Part shown: one piece after another, positions 1 through 6,187 of the stretch
How positions within the stretch are numbered: the first letter of the stretch is position 1
Layout: every line of letters starts with the position of its first letter
Assembly: GCA_049644305.1 (NCBI GenBank)
Contig: JBARRQ010000045.1
Coordinates: forward strand, 1 to 7,431
DNA: 7,431 nt
Source of the DNA: AC-32 sp049644305
GTDB lineage: Bacteria; Actinomycetota; Thermoleophilia; Gaiellales; Gaiellaceae
Direction: 5' to 3'
Program-made: the position numbers and the translations under genes
The notes under the pieces: generated by a model
What the model was told of the DNA's origin: nothing
Databases searched by the model: none
What the model saw: the letters and a program-made list of their open reading frames with translations, nothing else

Positions 1-164
1 GCCGTCAGGTCCTGCCTCGCCGTTCCCCAGTTCGATCCCTGGACGCAGTCACCGACGGCGGCCGCCGAGCGCGTGGGTGCCAGCGGGACCGGCGATGAGG
101 CGCCCGCGAGCAACGCGGCAAGCGCGATGCCGGCGACGAGCATTCGCCTGAGTGGTTTCAACAT
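1..164 (-). CDS. Secreted protein, N-terminal fragment (possible CAP/SCP-domain protein)
   Basis: This minus-strand gene starts at ATG 164-162 and runs off the left edge, so only 54 codons are visible. The start is supported by GGAGGG at 175-180, 10 nt upstream. The N-terminus is a classic signal peptide: basic residues MLKPLRR, a hydrophobic stretch of about 15 residues (LVAGIALAALLAG), then a Pro/Ala-rich segment that could be cleaved near residue 36. The visible mature part begins VGDCVQGSNWGTARQDLT. From memory, a short Cys-containing lead followed by a WGT..QDL-type helix start precedes CAP/SCP (PF00188-type) domains in some actinobacterial exoproteins. No CAP catalytic or signature residue lies inside the window, so that family call is a guess. 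It is divergent from the subtilase gene, with a 216-bp spacer between them. Secretion is well supported; function is unknown. Confidence 0.72.
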   Translation of the reverse strand, partial: MLKPLRRMLVAGIALAALLAGASSPVPLAPTRSAAAVGDCVQGSNWGTARQDLT

Positions 165-204
165 TGACTTCTTGCCCTCCCGTTCAGCTTCGATTGACCA
201 CAGC

Positions 205-223
205 GTCGAAGGACGGCTTCGAC
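205..223. repeat. Perfect 7-bp inverted repeat in the divergent spacer
   Basis: The arms GTCGAAG (205-211) and CTTCGAC (217-223) flank a 5-nt spacer, GACGG. A further CTTCGA copy lies at 188-193. The repeat lies 41 bp upstream of the minus-strand start at 164, so it could be a 5'-UTR hairpin of that gene or a regulator binding site. Only the symmetry is directly visible; the role is inferred. Confidence 0.45.
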
Positions 224-269
224 CAAGCGAAGGGATGGAAATTGTGCTTACCGGGTCCTCGGCCAGACC

Positions 270-321
270 CTGCTCCCCCTACTCCCCCGTTTGGGGACGC
301 AGGAGAGTAGCAGAGCTTTTT
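270..321 (+). other. Terminator/attenuator-like fold upstream of the subtilase gene
   Basis: Nested pairing is possible: CTGC (270-273) with GCAG (310-313), TACTC (280-284) with GAGTA (305-309), and CCCC (285-288) with GGGG (293-296) around a GTTT loop. The run TTTTT follows at 317-321. Two asymmetric bulges (274-279 and 297-304) weaken the structure. No plus-strand gene lies upstream to need a terminator, so if it is real it would act on a leader transcript entering the subtilase gene. I could not match it to a riboswitch class. Confidence 0.25.
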
Positions 322-350
322 CGCCTCGACCTGAAAGGGTGATACAGGGC

Positions 351-356
351 TACGAT
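351..356 (+). promoter_or_regulatory. Possible -10 element (TACGAT) for the subtilase gene
   Basis: TACGAT fits the TANNNT pattern of actinobacterial -10 elements and sits 24 bp before the GTG at 381, which would give a short leader of about 18 nt. No convincing -35 is present; the hexamer at 17-bp spacing, GACCTG (328-333), is poor. If this promoter is used, transcription starts downstream of the terminator-like fold at 270-321, which would then not be in the mRNA. Confidence 0.35.
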
Positions 357-380
357 CCGCTTGCCGAGACGGAAATAACG

Positions 381-2129
381 GTGAAGCGGCCCAGTCTTCT
401 CCTTGCGGCAATCGCCGCCGCGCTCGCCCTTTCGGGCTCCGCGACCGCCGCGGGAAACCCGTTCGGCGTCACCGTGGTCCGCTTCACGCTCGGGACGACT
501 CCGGCTCAGATGCGATCCACCGTGACTGCCGCCGGCGCCGTGATCGTCGCCGACCTGAGCGCAATCGACGCGCTCGCCGTGGTGCCCCGCTCCGACGGCT
601 TCGCGGCGCGCGTCGACCGCAACGCGGCTGTGACCGCAGCCTTCCCGGACAGAGTGATCGGCGCCGGCAAGGGTCTCGGCGATCAAGGCGGCGGCGGCGG
701 CCCCGCTCCGGACGTCGAGGACGGATCCGGTGGCAGCTTCCCGGATCCCTGGCACAACCTCTCCTCATTCCTCGGCGTGACGAATCCCGAGGGGATCCTC
801 CAGTGGGACGACAACCGCATGAACGTCCCGGCGGCCTGGCGGACGACGACAGGCGACCACAACGTCGTCGTCGCCGTGCTCGACACCGGGGTGCTCGCGC
901 AGCACCGCGAGCTGAGAAATGTGCTCGATCCCACCCTCGGAGGCAACTTCATCCCCTGTGCCGACCTAATCGCCCTCTACGGCCTCGGTTACATCGACAG
1001 ATCAGGGCTCCGTGACTGTCGCAACGGCGACTTCGAGGGTCACGGCACCTGGGTTGCGAGCCGGATCGCAGGCGATGCAAACGGCTTCGCGTCGAACGGA
1101 GTCGCGCCCGGAGTACGGATTGCCTCGTACAAGGTGCTGGCAGCCGGCTTCGGCGGTCTGGCGAGCTGGATCGCCTCCGGGCTCGTTGGCGCCTGCTCCT
1201 CCCCTGACGTCGCCATCGTGAACATGTCGATCGAGGGTTACCTCGACCCGTCGAATTCCTTTGACGCCCAGGACTACCTTCTCCTCGCCGATGCGGTCTC
1301 GTATTGCCGCGCACAAGGCGTGGCCGTGTTCGCGGCGGGTGGAAACCAGCACGTCCGCGTCGACCGCGTCAACCTTCGGGTCGGCGGCCGCCGGCTCGAA
1401 GGAGCCGGCAGGGTCACGCTGGGCTCGGAGGGGATCGCGACCGTCTCGCCGGGAAGCGACTCGGTCGCGGCCTACGACCTGCGCGGTCTCCTCGAGGTGC
1501 CGGCCGGTATTCCCGGAGTGACGATGATCTCCTCGACCGCCAACGCGATCGGGGCAGCTCCTGCCGACGTGCCTCTGGGCTGGCAGGCGCACGTGGGTGC
1601 ACGGGACCAGCTCGCCTACTACTCGAACTACGGCGCCCGCGTCGACCTCGCGGCGCCCGGCGGTGCGCGGCGCTACGAGATCCCGGGCTACGACGGCGGC
1701 GCCGGCGACATCCTGTACGGCGGCTGGGGCTCGTTCGGCGCGCTGGCGCCCAAGGGCCTGATCTGCACCGACCCTTTCACCTCGTCGCTCTTCAACGCAG
1801 CCTGCTTCAGGCTCGCCGGCCAGGGCTTCGGCTGGCTCCAGGGGACTTCGATGGCCTCCCCGAACGCCGCGGGAGTAGCGGCGCTTGTGCTCTCGGCTCG
1901 GCCGGCCCTGCGGGGCCACCCCGACGCGCTCGTCGCACGCCTCCAGCGCACCGCCCGGCGGAGCCTCGTGAACTACATGGGCGCGAACGATCCATCCAAC
2001 TTCGCCCCCTCGCTCGACGGCACTCCCTGCCAGACCGGGTACTGCCACGTCAACCAATCCCGGCCGATTGACTTCTCCGACGCGTACGGAGCCGGCCTGG
2101 TCGACGCGGGCGCGGCAGTTACTCGCTAG
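381..2129 (+). CDS. Secreted subtilisin-like serine protease (peptidase family S8)
   Basis: This is a subtilase, predicted to hydrolyse proteins outside the cell. The frame stays open upstream to TTG 291, but GTG 381 is preferred because it places a signal peptide (MKRPSLLLAAIAAALALSGS) at the N-terminus; the SD is weak. The protein is 582 aa. Residues about 28-95 resemble an I9-type propeptide, followed by a Gly-rich linker (about 97-119). The catalytic set is complete: Asp168 in VAVLDTGV, His221 in EGHGTWVAS, oxyanion Asn322 in AAGGN and Ser490 in GTSMASPNAAG. His to Ser spans 269 residues, against 157 in subtilisin BPN'. There appear to be two insertions, one of about 40 aa after Asn322 and one of about 45 aa between APGG and GTSMASP. 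Eight Cys in the mature part (193, 213, 272, 309, 462, 475, 550, 555) could form disulfides. No C-terminal anchor or accessory domain follows the catalytic domain. The family call is firm; the substrate is unknown. Confidence 0.95.
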   Translation: MKRPSLLLAAIAAALALSGSATAAGNPFGVTVVRFTLGTTPAQMRSTVTAAGAVIVADLSAIDALAVVPRSDGFAARVDRNAAVTAAFPDRVIGAGKGLGDQGGGGGPAPDVEDGSGGSFPDPWHNLSSFLGVTNPEGILQWDDNRMNVPAAWRTTTGDHNVVVAVLDTGVLAQHRELRNVLDPTLGGNFIPCADLIALYGLGYIDRSGLRDCRNGDFEGHGTWVASRIAGDANGFASNGVAPGVRIASYKVLAAGFGGLASWIASGLVGACSSPDVAIVNMSIEGYLDPSNSFDAQDYLLLADAVSYCRAQGVAVFAAGGNQHVRVDRVNLRVGGRRLEGAGRVTLGSEGIATVSPGSDSVAAYDLRGLLEVPAGIPGVTMISSTANAIGAAPADVPLGWQAHVGARDQLAYYSNYGARVDLAAPGGARRYEIPGYDGGAGDILYGGWGSFGALAPKGLICTDPFTSSLFNAACFRLAGQGFGWLQGTSMASPNAAGVAALVLSARPALRGHPDALVARLQRTARRSLVNYMGANDPSNFAPSLDGTPCQTGYCHVNQSRPIDFSDAYGAGLVDAGAAVTR

Positions 2130-2158
2130 TTACATCGAAATAGCTGCATATCGCTAGC

Positions 2159-2186
2159 TTGACAAGCATTCGGAAGGTGCTAGGCT
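2159..2186 (+). promoter_or_regulatory. Strong SigA-type promoter for the 2289 gene
   Basis: A perfect -35 TTGACA (2159-2164) and a TAGGCT -10 (2181-2186, the TAGRNT form common in actinobacteria) are separated by 16 bp. The predicted transcription start is near 2193, leaving a leader of about 95 nt. The promoter lies in the 159-bp gap after the subtilase stop, where I see no intrinsic terminator, so read-through from the subtilase remains possible. Confidence 0.75.
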
Positions 2187-2195
2187 CCCGCGGTT

Positions 2196-2221
2196 CGTGG
2201 GACTTGGGGAGAGGGCCCACG
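2196..2221 (+). other. Leader hairpin upstream of the 2289 gene
   Basis: CGTGGG (2196-2201) pairs with CCCACG (2216-2221) around a purine-rich 14-nt loop. It lies within the leader predicted from the TTGACA/TAGGCT promoter, right at the expected 5' end of the mRNA. It could stabilise the transcript; it matches no riboswitch that I recognise. Confidence 0.35.
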
Positions 2222-2275
2222 CTTTCGCGGAAACACTCACGGTCCCTCCGCGGTTCTAAATCTGATGAAGGGAAT

Positions 2276-2283
2276 GGGAGGAG
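2276..2283 (+). promoter_or_regulatory. Shine-Dalgarno GGGAGGAG deciding the start at 2289
   Basis: GGGAGGAG ends 5 nt before ATG 2289. An in-frame ATG at 2265 has no comparable site upstream, and it would place the Shine-Dalgarno sequence inside the coding region. ATG 2289 is therefore the chosen start. Confidence 0.8.
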
Positions 2284-2288
2284 ACTTG

Positions 2289-4346
2289 ATGAAGCGAAGC
2301 ATGTCTCTGCGCCTGCTCTTCATGGCAGCCTGCGTTACGGCCTTCGCCGCATTCGCGGGCAGCTCCGCCATGGGCGCAAGTGGAACGGCGCAGATCTCAA
2401 AAGTCGGTACGGGCTCGGCGCAGACCGGCCCGTTCACGCCCTCGGGCTCGGGAGACGTCACCCAGGCCGAGTTCCCTGCCAAGCAGGGCGAGCAGGGCCC
2501 GAACGCTTACCAGGGCACAATCAGCCTGTCGAGCGGCGCAGGGGGCGGCGTTTCCGTCGGCAGTGCCGCGAAGGCGAAGTCGAATCCGCAGTTCAACTTC
2601 GGCTTCCAGGGCCTGAACTTCTACCAGCAGCGCTATTCACGCGGCGGGAACCAGTTCTCGGTCGAGCCGCCCGACCAAGGCATGTGTGCCGGTAACGGCT
2701 ACGTCTTCGAGGTCGTGAACGACGTCGTCAACGTCTTCGACCAAGCGACCGGAGCGTCGGCTCTGCCGGACAACACCTCGACCAACATCGTCAGCGGCCA
2801 CCCGCGGGACGTGAACCACGCCGTCGACATCAACTCCTTCTACGGCTACGCGCCGGCGATCAATCGCTCGACCGGTGTCCGCGGGCCGGAGGTGACCGAC
2901 CCGAGCTGCATCTACGACGCACAGACGCAGCGCTGGTTCGTGGTCGCGCTCACGCTCGACGTCGTGAACAACCAACTGACGCTCGGAAACCACCTCGACC
3001 TCGCGGTCAGCCAGACGTCGAACCCGACGGGTAGCTGGAACATCTACCACATCGACGTGACGGGCGACGGGTCCAATCCGAGCCCGAGCAACGCGTGTCC
3101 GTGCCTGGGTGACTACCCGCACATGGGCGCCGACGCGAACGGGATCTACCTCACGACTAACTCGTACCCGTGGAACGGCAACGGCTTCGACGGCGCGCAG
3201 ATCTACGCCATCTCGAAGGCGCAGCTGGCTGCGGGGGCGGCGACCGTGAACATGGAGCACATCGACACGTTCGGCGCGGTCAACCAACCGAGCGACGCCG
3301 GCTCTACGCAGCCGGGCTTCACCGTCTGGCCGGCGCAATCGCCGGGCACGGGCTCGTTCGAGACGAGCAACGGCGGCACCGAGTACTTCATGAGCTCGAA
3401 CGCCGCCGACGAGGCTCAGAACCCGGTCTCGGGTGCCCCCGGCACCCGGACGTCGAGCCAGCTTGTCGTCTGGACCTTGACGAACACGTCGTCGCTCAAC
3501 ACGGTGCCGGCGCTCAGCCTCAGCAACAACGTGCTGGGCGTGAACCAGTACGGCGTTCCGCCGAAGCAGCAGCAGCCCCTCTCGGGCACGGTGGCCGATA
3601 AGACCACAACGCCTCAGGCCGCTCTAGGTGACTGCATCAACAACACGACCACAGTGACGATCGCCGGCGTCGGCTGCTGGCGGCTCCTCTTCGGCGCCCA
3701 GCCGGCACATAACGAGGTCATCTCGCGGCCCGACTCGAACGACACCCGCATGCAGCAGGTGGACTTCGCGAACGGGAAGCTGTGGGGTGCCCTCGACACG
3801 GCGCTCAACCCGGGTGGCGGTCCGCAGCGGGCCGGCATCGCGTACTTCATCGTCAACCCGGCCTCCGGGAAGGTCGTCAACCAGGGCTACCTGGGCGCTG
3901 CGAGTCACGACTTCACGTACCCGGCCATCGGCGTGACGCCGAGCGGCCGCGGCGTGATGGCGTTCACCGACACCGGCGACTCGACGTATCCGAGCGCCGC
4001 CTACGCCGCCATCGACGCGAAGGCAGGCGTCAGCGCGTGGGCGGATGTCCCGGGAGGCTCCGGTGTCGCGCAGGACGACGGCTTCACGAGCTACAAGGCC
4101 GAGGTCGGCAACCCGCCACGCACCCGCTGGGGTGACTACGGCGCGGCGTCAGTCGACGGCAACTCGATCTGGATCGCCAGCGAGTACATCGGCGCCCAGT
4201 GCAGCTACCTCGACTGGGGCGGCCCGTTCTTCGCGGGCGGAACCGGTGACAACCTGCTCGGCACCTGCGGCGGTGCGAGCCACGGGCCCGGCACACGTGC
4301 CGCGCTCGGCAACTGGTCGACGTTCATCAGCAAGTTCACGCCGTAG
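2289..4346 (+). CDS. Large secreted protein of unknown function, probable beta-propeller
   Basis: The protein is 685 aa with a signal peptide (MKRSMSLRLLFMAACVTAFAAFAG), a low-complexity Gly/Ser/Thr-rich segment (about 30-100), and a long beta-rich region to the C-terminus. Landmarks are PPDQGMC (127-133), DPSCIYDAQTQRWFVV (204-219), CPCLGDYPHMGAD (270-282), GTEYFMSS (363-370), VVWTLTNTSSL (393-403), RTRWGDYGAASVD (611-623) and the terminal NWSTFISKF (675-683). From memory these match a widespread family of uncharacterised bacterial exported proteins whose blades each carry an Asp-containing turn and a W/Y strand. I know of no assigned activity. There is no recognisable catalytic motif, LPXTG or transmembrane anchor, so the protein is probably released or bound non-covalently. 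It has its own strong promoter and its own terminator, which suggests a monocistronic, well-expressed exoprotein. The gene call is firm; the fold is inferred. Confidence 0.92.
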   Translation: MKRSMSLRLLFMAACVTAFAAFAGSSAMGASGTAQISKVGTGSAQTGPFTPSGSGDVTQAEFPAKQGEQGPNAYQGTISLSSGAGGGVSVGSAAKAKSNPQFNFGFQGLNFYQQRYSRGGNQFSVEPPDQGMCAGNGYVFEVVNDVVNVFDQATGASALPDNTSTNIVSGHPRDVNHAVDINSFYGYAPAINRSTGVRGPEVTDPSCIYDAQTQRWFVVALTLDVVNNQLTLGNHLDLAVSQTSNPTGSWNIYHIDVTGDGSNPSPSNACPCLGDYPHMGADANGIYLTTNSYPWNGNGFDGAQIYAISKAQLAAGAATVNMEHIDTFGAVNQPSDAGSTQPGFTVWPAQSPGTGSFETSNGGTEYFMSSNAADEAQNPVSGAPGTRTSSQLVVWTLTNTSSLNTVPALSLSNNVLGVNQYGVPPKQQQPLSGTVADKTTTPQAALGDCINNTTTVTIAGVGCWRLLFGAQPAHNEVISRPDSNDTRMQQVDFANGKLWGALDTALNPGGGPQRAGIAYFIVNPASGKVVNQGYLGAASHDFTYPAIGVTPSGRGVMAFTDTGDSTYPSAAYAAIDAKAGVSAWADVPGGSGVAQDDGFTSYKAEVGNPPRTRWGDYGAASVDGNSIWIASEYIGAQCSYLDWGGPFFAGGTGDNLLGTCGGASHGPGTRAALGNWSTFISKFTP

Positions 4347-4370
4347 CTCCACGAACTAGCTGAAAGCTGA

Positions 4371-4401
4371 AAGGGCCGGCCGCAAGGCCGGCCCTTTCTT
4401 T
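4371..4401 (+). terminator. Rho-independent terminator after the 2289 gene
   Basis: A perfect 11-bp stem is formed by AAGGGCCGGCC (4371-4381) and GGCCGGCCCTT (4386-4396), closed by a GCAA tetraloop of the stable GNRA class. The T-rich tail TTTCTTT (4395-4401) overlaps the end of the stem. It starts 25 nt after the stop of the 2289 gene and ends 17 nt before the next start codon, insulating the two genes. Confidence 0.93.
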
Positions 4402-4406
4402 GCGTC

Positions 4407-4412
4407 TACTAT
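4407..4412 (+). promoter_or_regulatory. -10 element (TACTAT) for a probable leaderless transcript
   Basis: TACTAT fits TANNNT and ends 6 nt before ATG 4419, so the predicted transcription start falls on or next to the A of the start codon. No Shine-Dalgarno sequence exists in the 17 nt between the terminator tail and the ATG. The -35 position falls inside the terminator stem and shows no consensus. A TTGACA at 4414-4419 overlaps the start codon, but no good -10 follows it. Confidence 0.5.
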
Positions 4413-4418
4413 TTTGAC

Positions 4419-4769
4419 ATGAGGCGCATCCTCGTACTCGGATCGCTCGCGCTGCTGGTCGCCGCAACCGGGCAGGCGTCGGGCATTCGCACGGGTCTCC
4501 ACGGCATCGTCATGCGTGGCCCGATCTCACCGACCTGCGTTGCCGAGAAGCCCTGCTCGGCACCGGCCTCCGGAGTGACGCTCAGGTTCTCGCGCAACGG
4601 GGCAGTCGTCGCAAGGGCGCGGACACGCGCGAACGGGTCTTACCGCGTCAGCCTTGCTCCCGGTCGCTACTCGGTCGCCGGAGGCCGCGATCTTCAACCG
4701 GCGCGTGTGAAGGTTCTCAACGGCCGGTTCCTGCGCGTCGACTTCTCGATCGACACGGGGATTCGCTGA
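4419..4769 (+). CDS. Small secreted carboxypeptidase-regulatory-like (transthyretin-type) domain protein
   Basis: The protein is 116 aa. MRRILVLGSLALLVAATGQA is a signal peptide, and the rest is a single beta-sandwich domain. The pattern GVTLRFSRNGAVVARARTRANG, then SYRVSLAPGRYSV, then a closing strand FLRVDFSIDTGIR, is typical of carboxypeptidase-regulatory-like/CarboxypepD_reg domains. Such domains usually serve as structural or carbohydrate-binding modules rather than enzymes. Cys40 and Cys46 bracket a loop that may be held by a disulfide. The IDTGIR C-terminus is one I associate with many small actinobacterial exported proteins. The gene begins 17 nt after a terminator without a ribosome-binding site, so leaderless initiation is likely. 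It converges on the 4823-6136 gene with a 53-bp gap. No specific partner is evident. The domain call is good; the function is open. Confidence 0.87.
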   Translation: MRRILVLGSLALLVAATGQASGIRTGLHGIVMRGPISPTCVAEKPCSAPASGVTLRFSRNGAVVARARTRANGSYRVSLAPGRYSVAGGRDLQPARVKVLNGRFLRVDFSIDTGIR

Positions 4770-4770
4770 G

Positions 4771-4798
4771 CGAGAGGCCCGGTTGCCCGGGCCCCTCG
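4771..4798. terminator. Bidirectional hairpin between convergent genes
   Basis: CGAGAGGCCCGG (4771-4782) pairs with CCGGGCCCCTCG (4787-4798) around a TTGC loop. This gives 11 of 12 pairs with a single A-C mismatch. The hairpin sits in the 53-bp gap between two convergent stop codons. There is no T tract on either side, so it would be a tail-less terminator of the kind often proposed in high-GC actinobacteria, or a 3'-end stabiliser. Confidence 0.6.
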
Positions 4799-4822
4799 GT
4801 CAAGTCGAGCTCGGTTGAGCCG

Positions 4823-6136
4823 TCAGCAGCCCGTCGCCGGCTGGCGGAAGCCCGGGAACGGGTTGAGGTCGCCCATGAACGTGTAGCGACCGATGTTCGT
4901 GGATGGGCTCTGCGTCGGCTCCGACACGTTGTTCGGAGCGGTGCGCATGAACCAGGGCAGGAGCGCCTCGTCCTCCGGGTGGTAGTACCCGTCGGCGCTC
5001 TGCGTTCCATCCGGGTTCAGGCCCTGCCTGAACGAGTTCGAGCCCTTGGCGAACCCGATCGCGACGACAGGATCGCCGGTCTCGAGGATCCCGGTGCATC
5101 CGTATTGCGGCGCCGTGGGGGTCAGCCACGGCTCGACCGTGTTGTTGACGAATGGATCGTCCGCCCACTCGGAGATCTCGTGGCTGAGCGCGTGGATGTC
5201 CTGGAGCGCCCAGTACTGCCCGCCGTTGGGCCGGGCGTAGATGCCGGGTGAGAGGTAGGTCGACCACGCGAACGTCTGGACGGGCTGGTTCCCGTTGCCG
5301 TTTGCGCTGCCGTTGCCGACACCAGTGGCCTTCGTCCCGTGGTAGCCGATCACGCAGCAGTTGAAGATGTTCTTGGCGATGTGCAGCAGGACGTCGTCGG
5401 TGAGGTAGATCGGGAGATGCGTGGGATCGGCGGTCGTCTCGAGGTTCTTGATCTGCGACGACCACCAGCTGATGTTGATGTCCGCGAAGATCACTCCGCG
5501 GCCGCTCTGCAGCAGGGTTCCCTGGTTCGACGGCACGTTGATCGTGACCGCCGGCATGACGTTCGGCTGCAGGTTGAGGTGGTAGTTGCTGCCACCTGTC
5601 TTGTTGACCTGCGCCCGCATGGTCGCGTCCTCGAGCTGCAGCTGGTTGCCGGCGTCGCCCTGCGAGAGGACGCCGCCCGCACCCCGGGGCTCGATGCTGG
5701 CCGGGCCGCTCGTCGCGAACGGCGTCGATCCGTAGTCGCTCAGTGCGAACTGCGGCGAGGCGAGGGTTGGCCCGAGCACGTTCGTACCGTCGAACGTCAG
5801 CCCGCCCACGTTGACGATGATCGGCGTGATGTCTGCCTGAATCGTCACCGAGCAGGCCGATCCCGAGCAGGTACTCGGGTTGGCGCCGGCCATGTTGTAG
5901 CCGTACGTGATTCCGTTGTTCGGATCGAGCGTTGAGCCCCACCAGTGCGGGATCGTCCGAGTCGTGGACAACACGGAGGCTCCACCCTCGGTCGTCGTCA
6001 GCGCCTTGAGAGACGCGTCGCTGATCAGCTGCGGTTTGACGGTTGGTGTACCGCTTCCGGCAGCTGCCACAGAAGAAACGACTGCGGCAATCATTGCGAC
6101 GAAGCTGAGCAGCAAGCCAAGCTTGCGGTAACTCAT
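4823..6136 (-). CDS. Secreted protein with a HEISE putative metal-binding motif (candidate metallohydrolase)
   Basis: The protein is 437 aa. ATG 6136 is chosen because GGGGAGG precedes it by 9 nt and it starts the signal peptide MSYRKLGLLLSFVAMIAAVV, with probable cleavage near residue 27. The in-frame ATG 6190 would put 18 charged residues ahead of the signal peptide. Near residues 313-328 the chain reads DIHALSHEISEWADDP: His315, His319, Glu320 and Glu323, in an HxxxHExxE arrangement. Downstream are VNNTVEPW, YGCTGILETGDP (346-357) and YYHPEDEALLPWF (384-396). From memory the same order, an HE-x-x-E helix, an ETGDP-like loop and a YH..DEA.LPWF strand, occurs in unannotated exported proteins of soil bacteria. 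An HE(L/Y)AEAxTDP helix also occurs in exordium-like proteins. HExxE is not the canonical HExxH zinc motif, so peptidase activity is an inference. Secretion and the gene call are firm. Confidence 0.92.
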   Translation of the reverse strand: MSYRKLGLLLSFVAMIAAVVSSVAAAGSGTPTVKPQLISDASLKALTTTEGGASVLSTTRTIPHWWGSTLDPNNGITYGYNMAGANPSTCSGSACSVTIQADITPIIVNVGGLTFDGTNVLGPTLASPQFALSDYGSTPFATSGPASIEPRGAGGVLSQGDAGNQLQLEDATMRAQVNKTGGSNYHLNLQPNVMPAVTINVPSNQGTLLQSGRGVIFADINISWWSSQIKNLETTADPTHLPIYLTDDVLLHIAKNIFNCCVIGYHGTKATGVGNGSANGNGNQPVQTFAWSTYLSPGIYARPNGGQYWALQDIHALSHEISEWADDPFVNNTVEPWLTPTAPQYGCTGILETGDPVVAIGFAKGSNSFRQGLNPDGTQSADGYYHPEDEALLPWFMRTAPNNVSEPTQSPSTNIGRYTFMGDLNPFPGFRQPATGC

Positions 6137-6145
6137 ATGCTGCTT

Positions 6146-6152
6146 CCTCCCC
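6146..6152 (-). promoter_or_regulatory. Shine-Dalgarno GGGGAGG deciding the start at 6136
   Basis: Read on the minus strand, GGGGAGG lies 9 nt before ATG 6136-6134. It decides against the longer in-frame start at 6190, inside which it would fall. It is one of two GGAGG cores in the leader; the other lies in the hairpin loop at 6171-6180. Confidence 0.75.
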
Positions 6153-6163
6153 TTTGTAGGTGA

Positions 6164-6187
6164 CCTGCGGTTCCTCCGATCCGCAGG
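6164..6187 (-). other. Leader stem-loop with a GGAGG in the loop
   Basis: A perfect 7-bp inverted repeat, CCTGCGG (6164-6170) and CCGCAGG (6181-6187), encloses a 10-nt loop. On the minus strand the loop reads ATCGGAGGAA, so an unpaired Shine-Dalgarno-like core is displayed 36-40 nt upstream of the start codon. It lies in the 93-bp gap between the two minus-strand genes. A TATTGT at 6203-6198 could be a -10 element for a leader of about 55 nt, but it lacks a recognisable -35. The structure is visible; any translational role is speculative. Confidence 0.4.

Noticed and set aside
291..380. Upstream TTG start extending the subtilase by 30 residues
   Set aside because: It would put 30 polar and charged residues ahead of an otherwise standard signal peptide and would overlap the terminator-like fold. 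GTG 381 is the better start.
1002..2057. Long open minus-strand frame (351 codons) opposite the subtilase gene
   Set aside because: Its translation is Arg/Val/Gly-rich low-complexity sequence with no signal peptide or motif, and it lies opposite a gene with a complete catalytic set. It is a high-GC shadow frame.
2637..3338. Minus-strand frame of 233 codons opposite the large exoprotein gene
   Set aside because: It has an Arg/Val/Asp-repetitive composition typical of the antisense of GTC/GAC-rich codons, and no ribosome-binding site or recognisable domain.
4800..5942. Open minus-strand frame of 380 codons overlapping the HEISE gene
   Set aside because: It is a different frame on the same strand, with Arg/Pro/Gln-rich composition and no ribosome-binding site. 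The 4823-6136 frame has a signal peptide, a Shine-Dalgarno sequence and coherent domain motifs.
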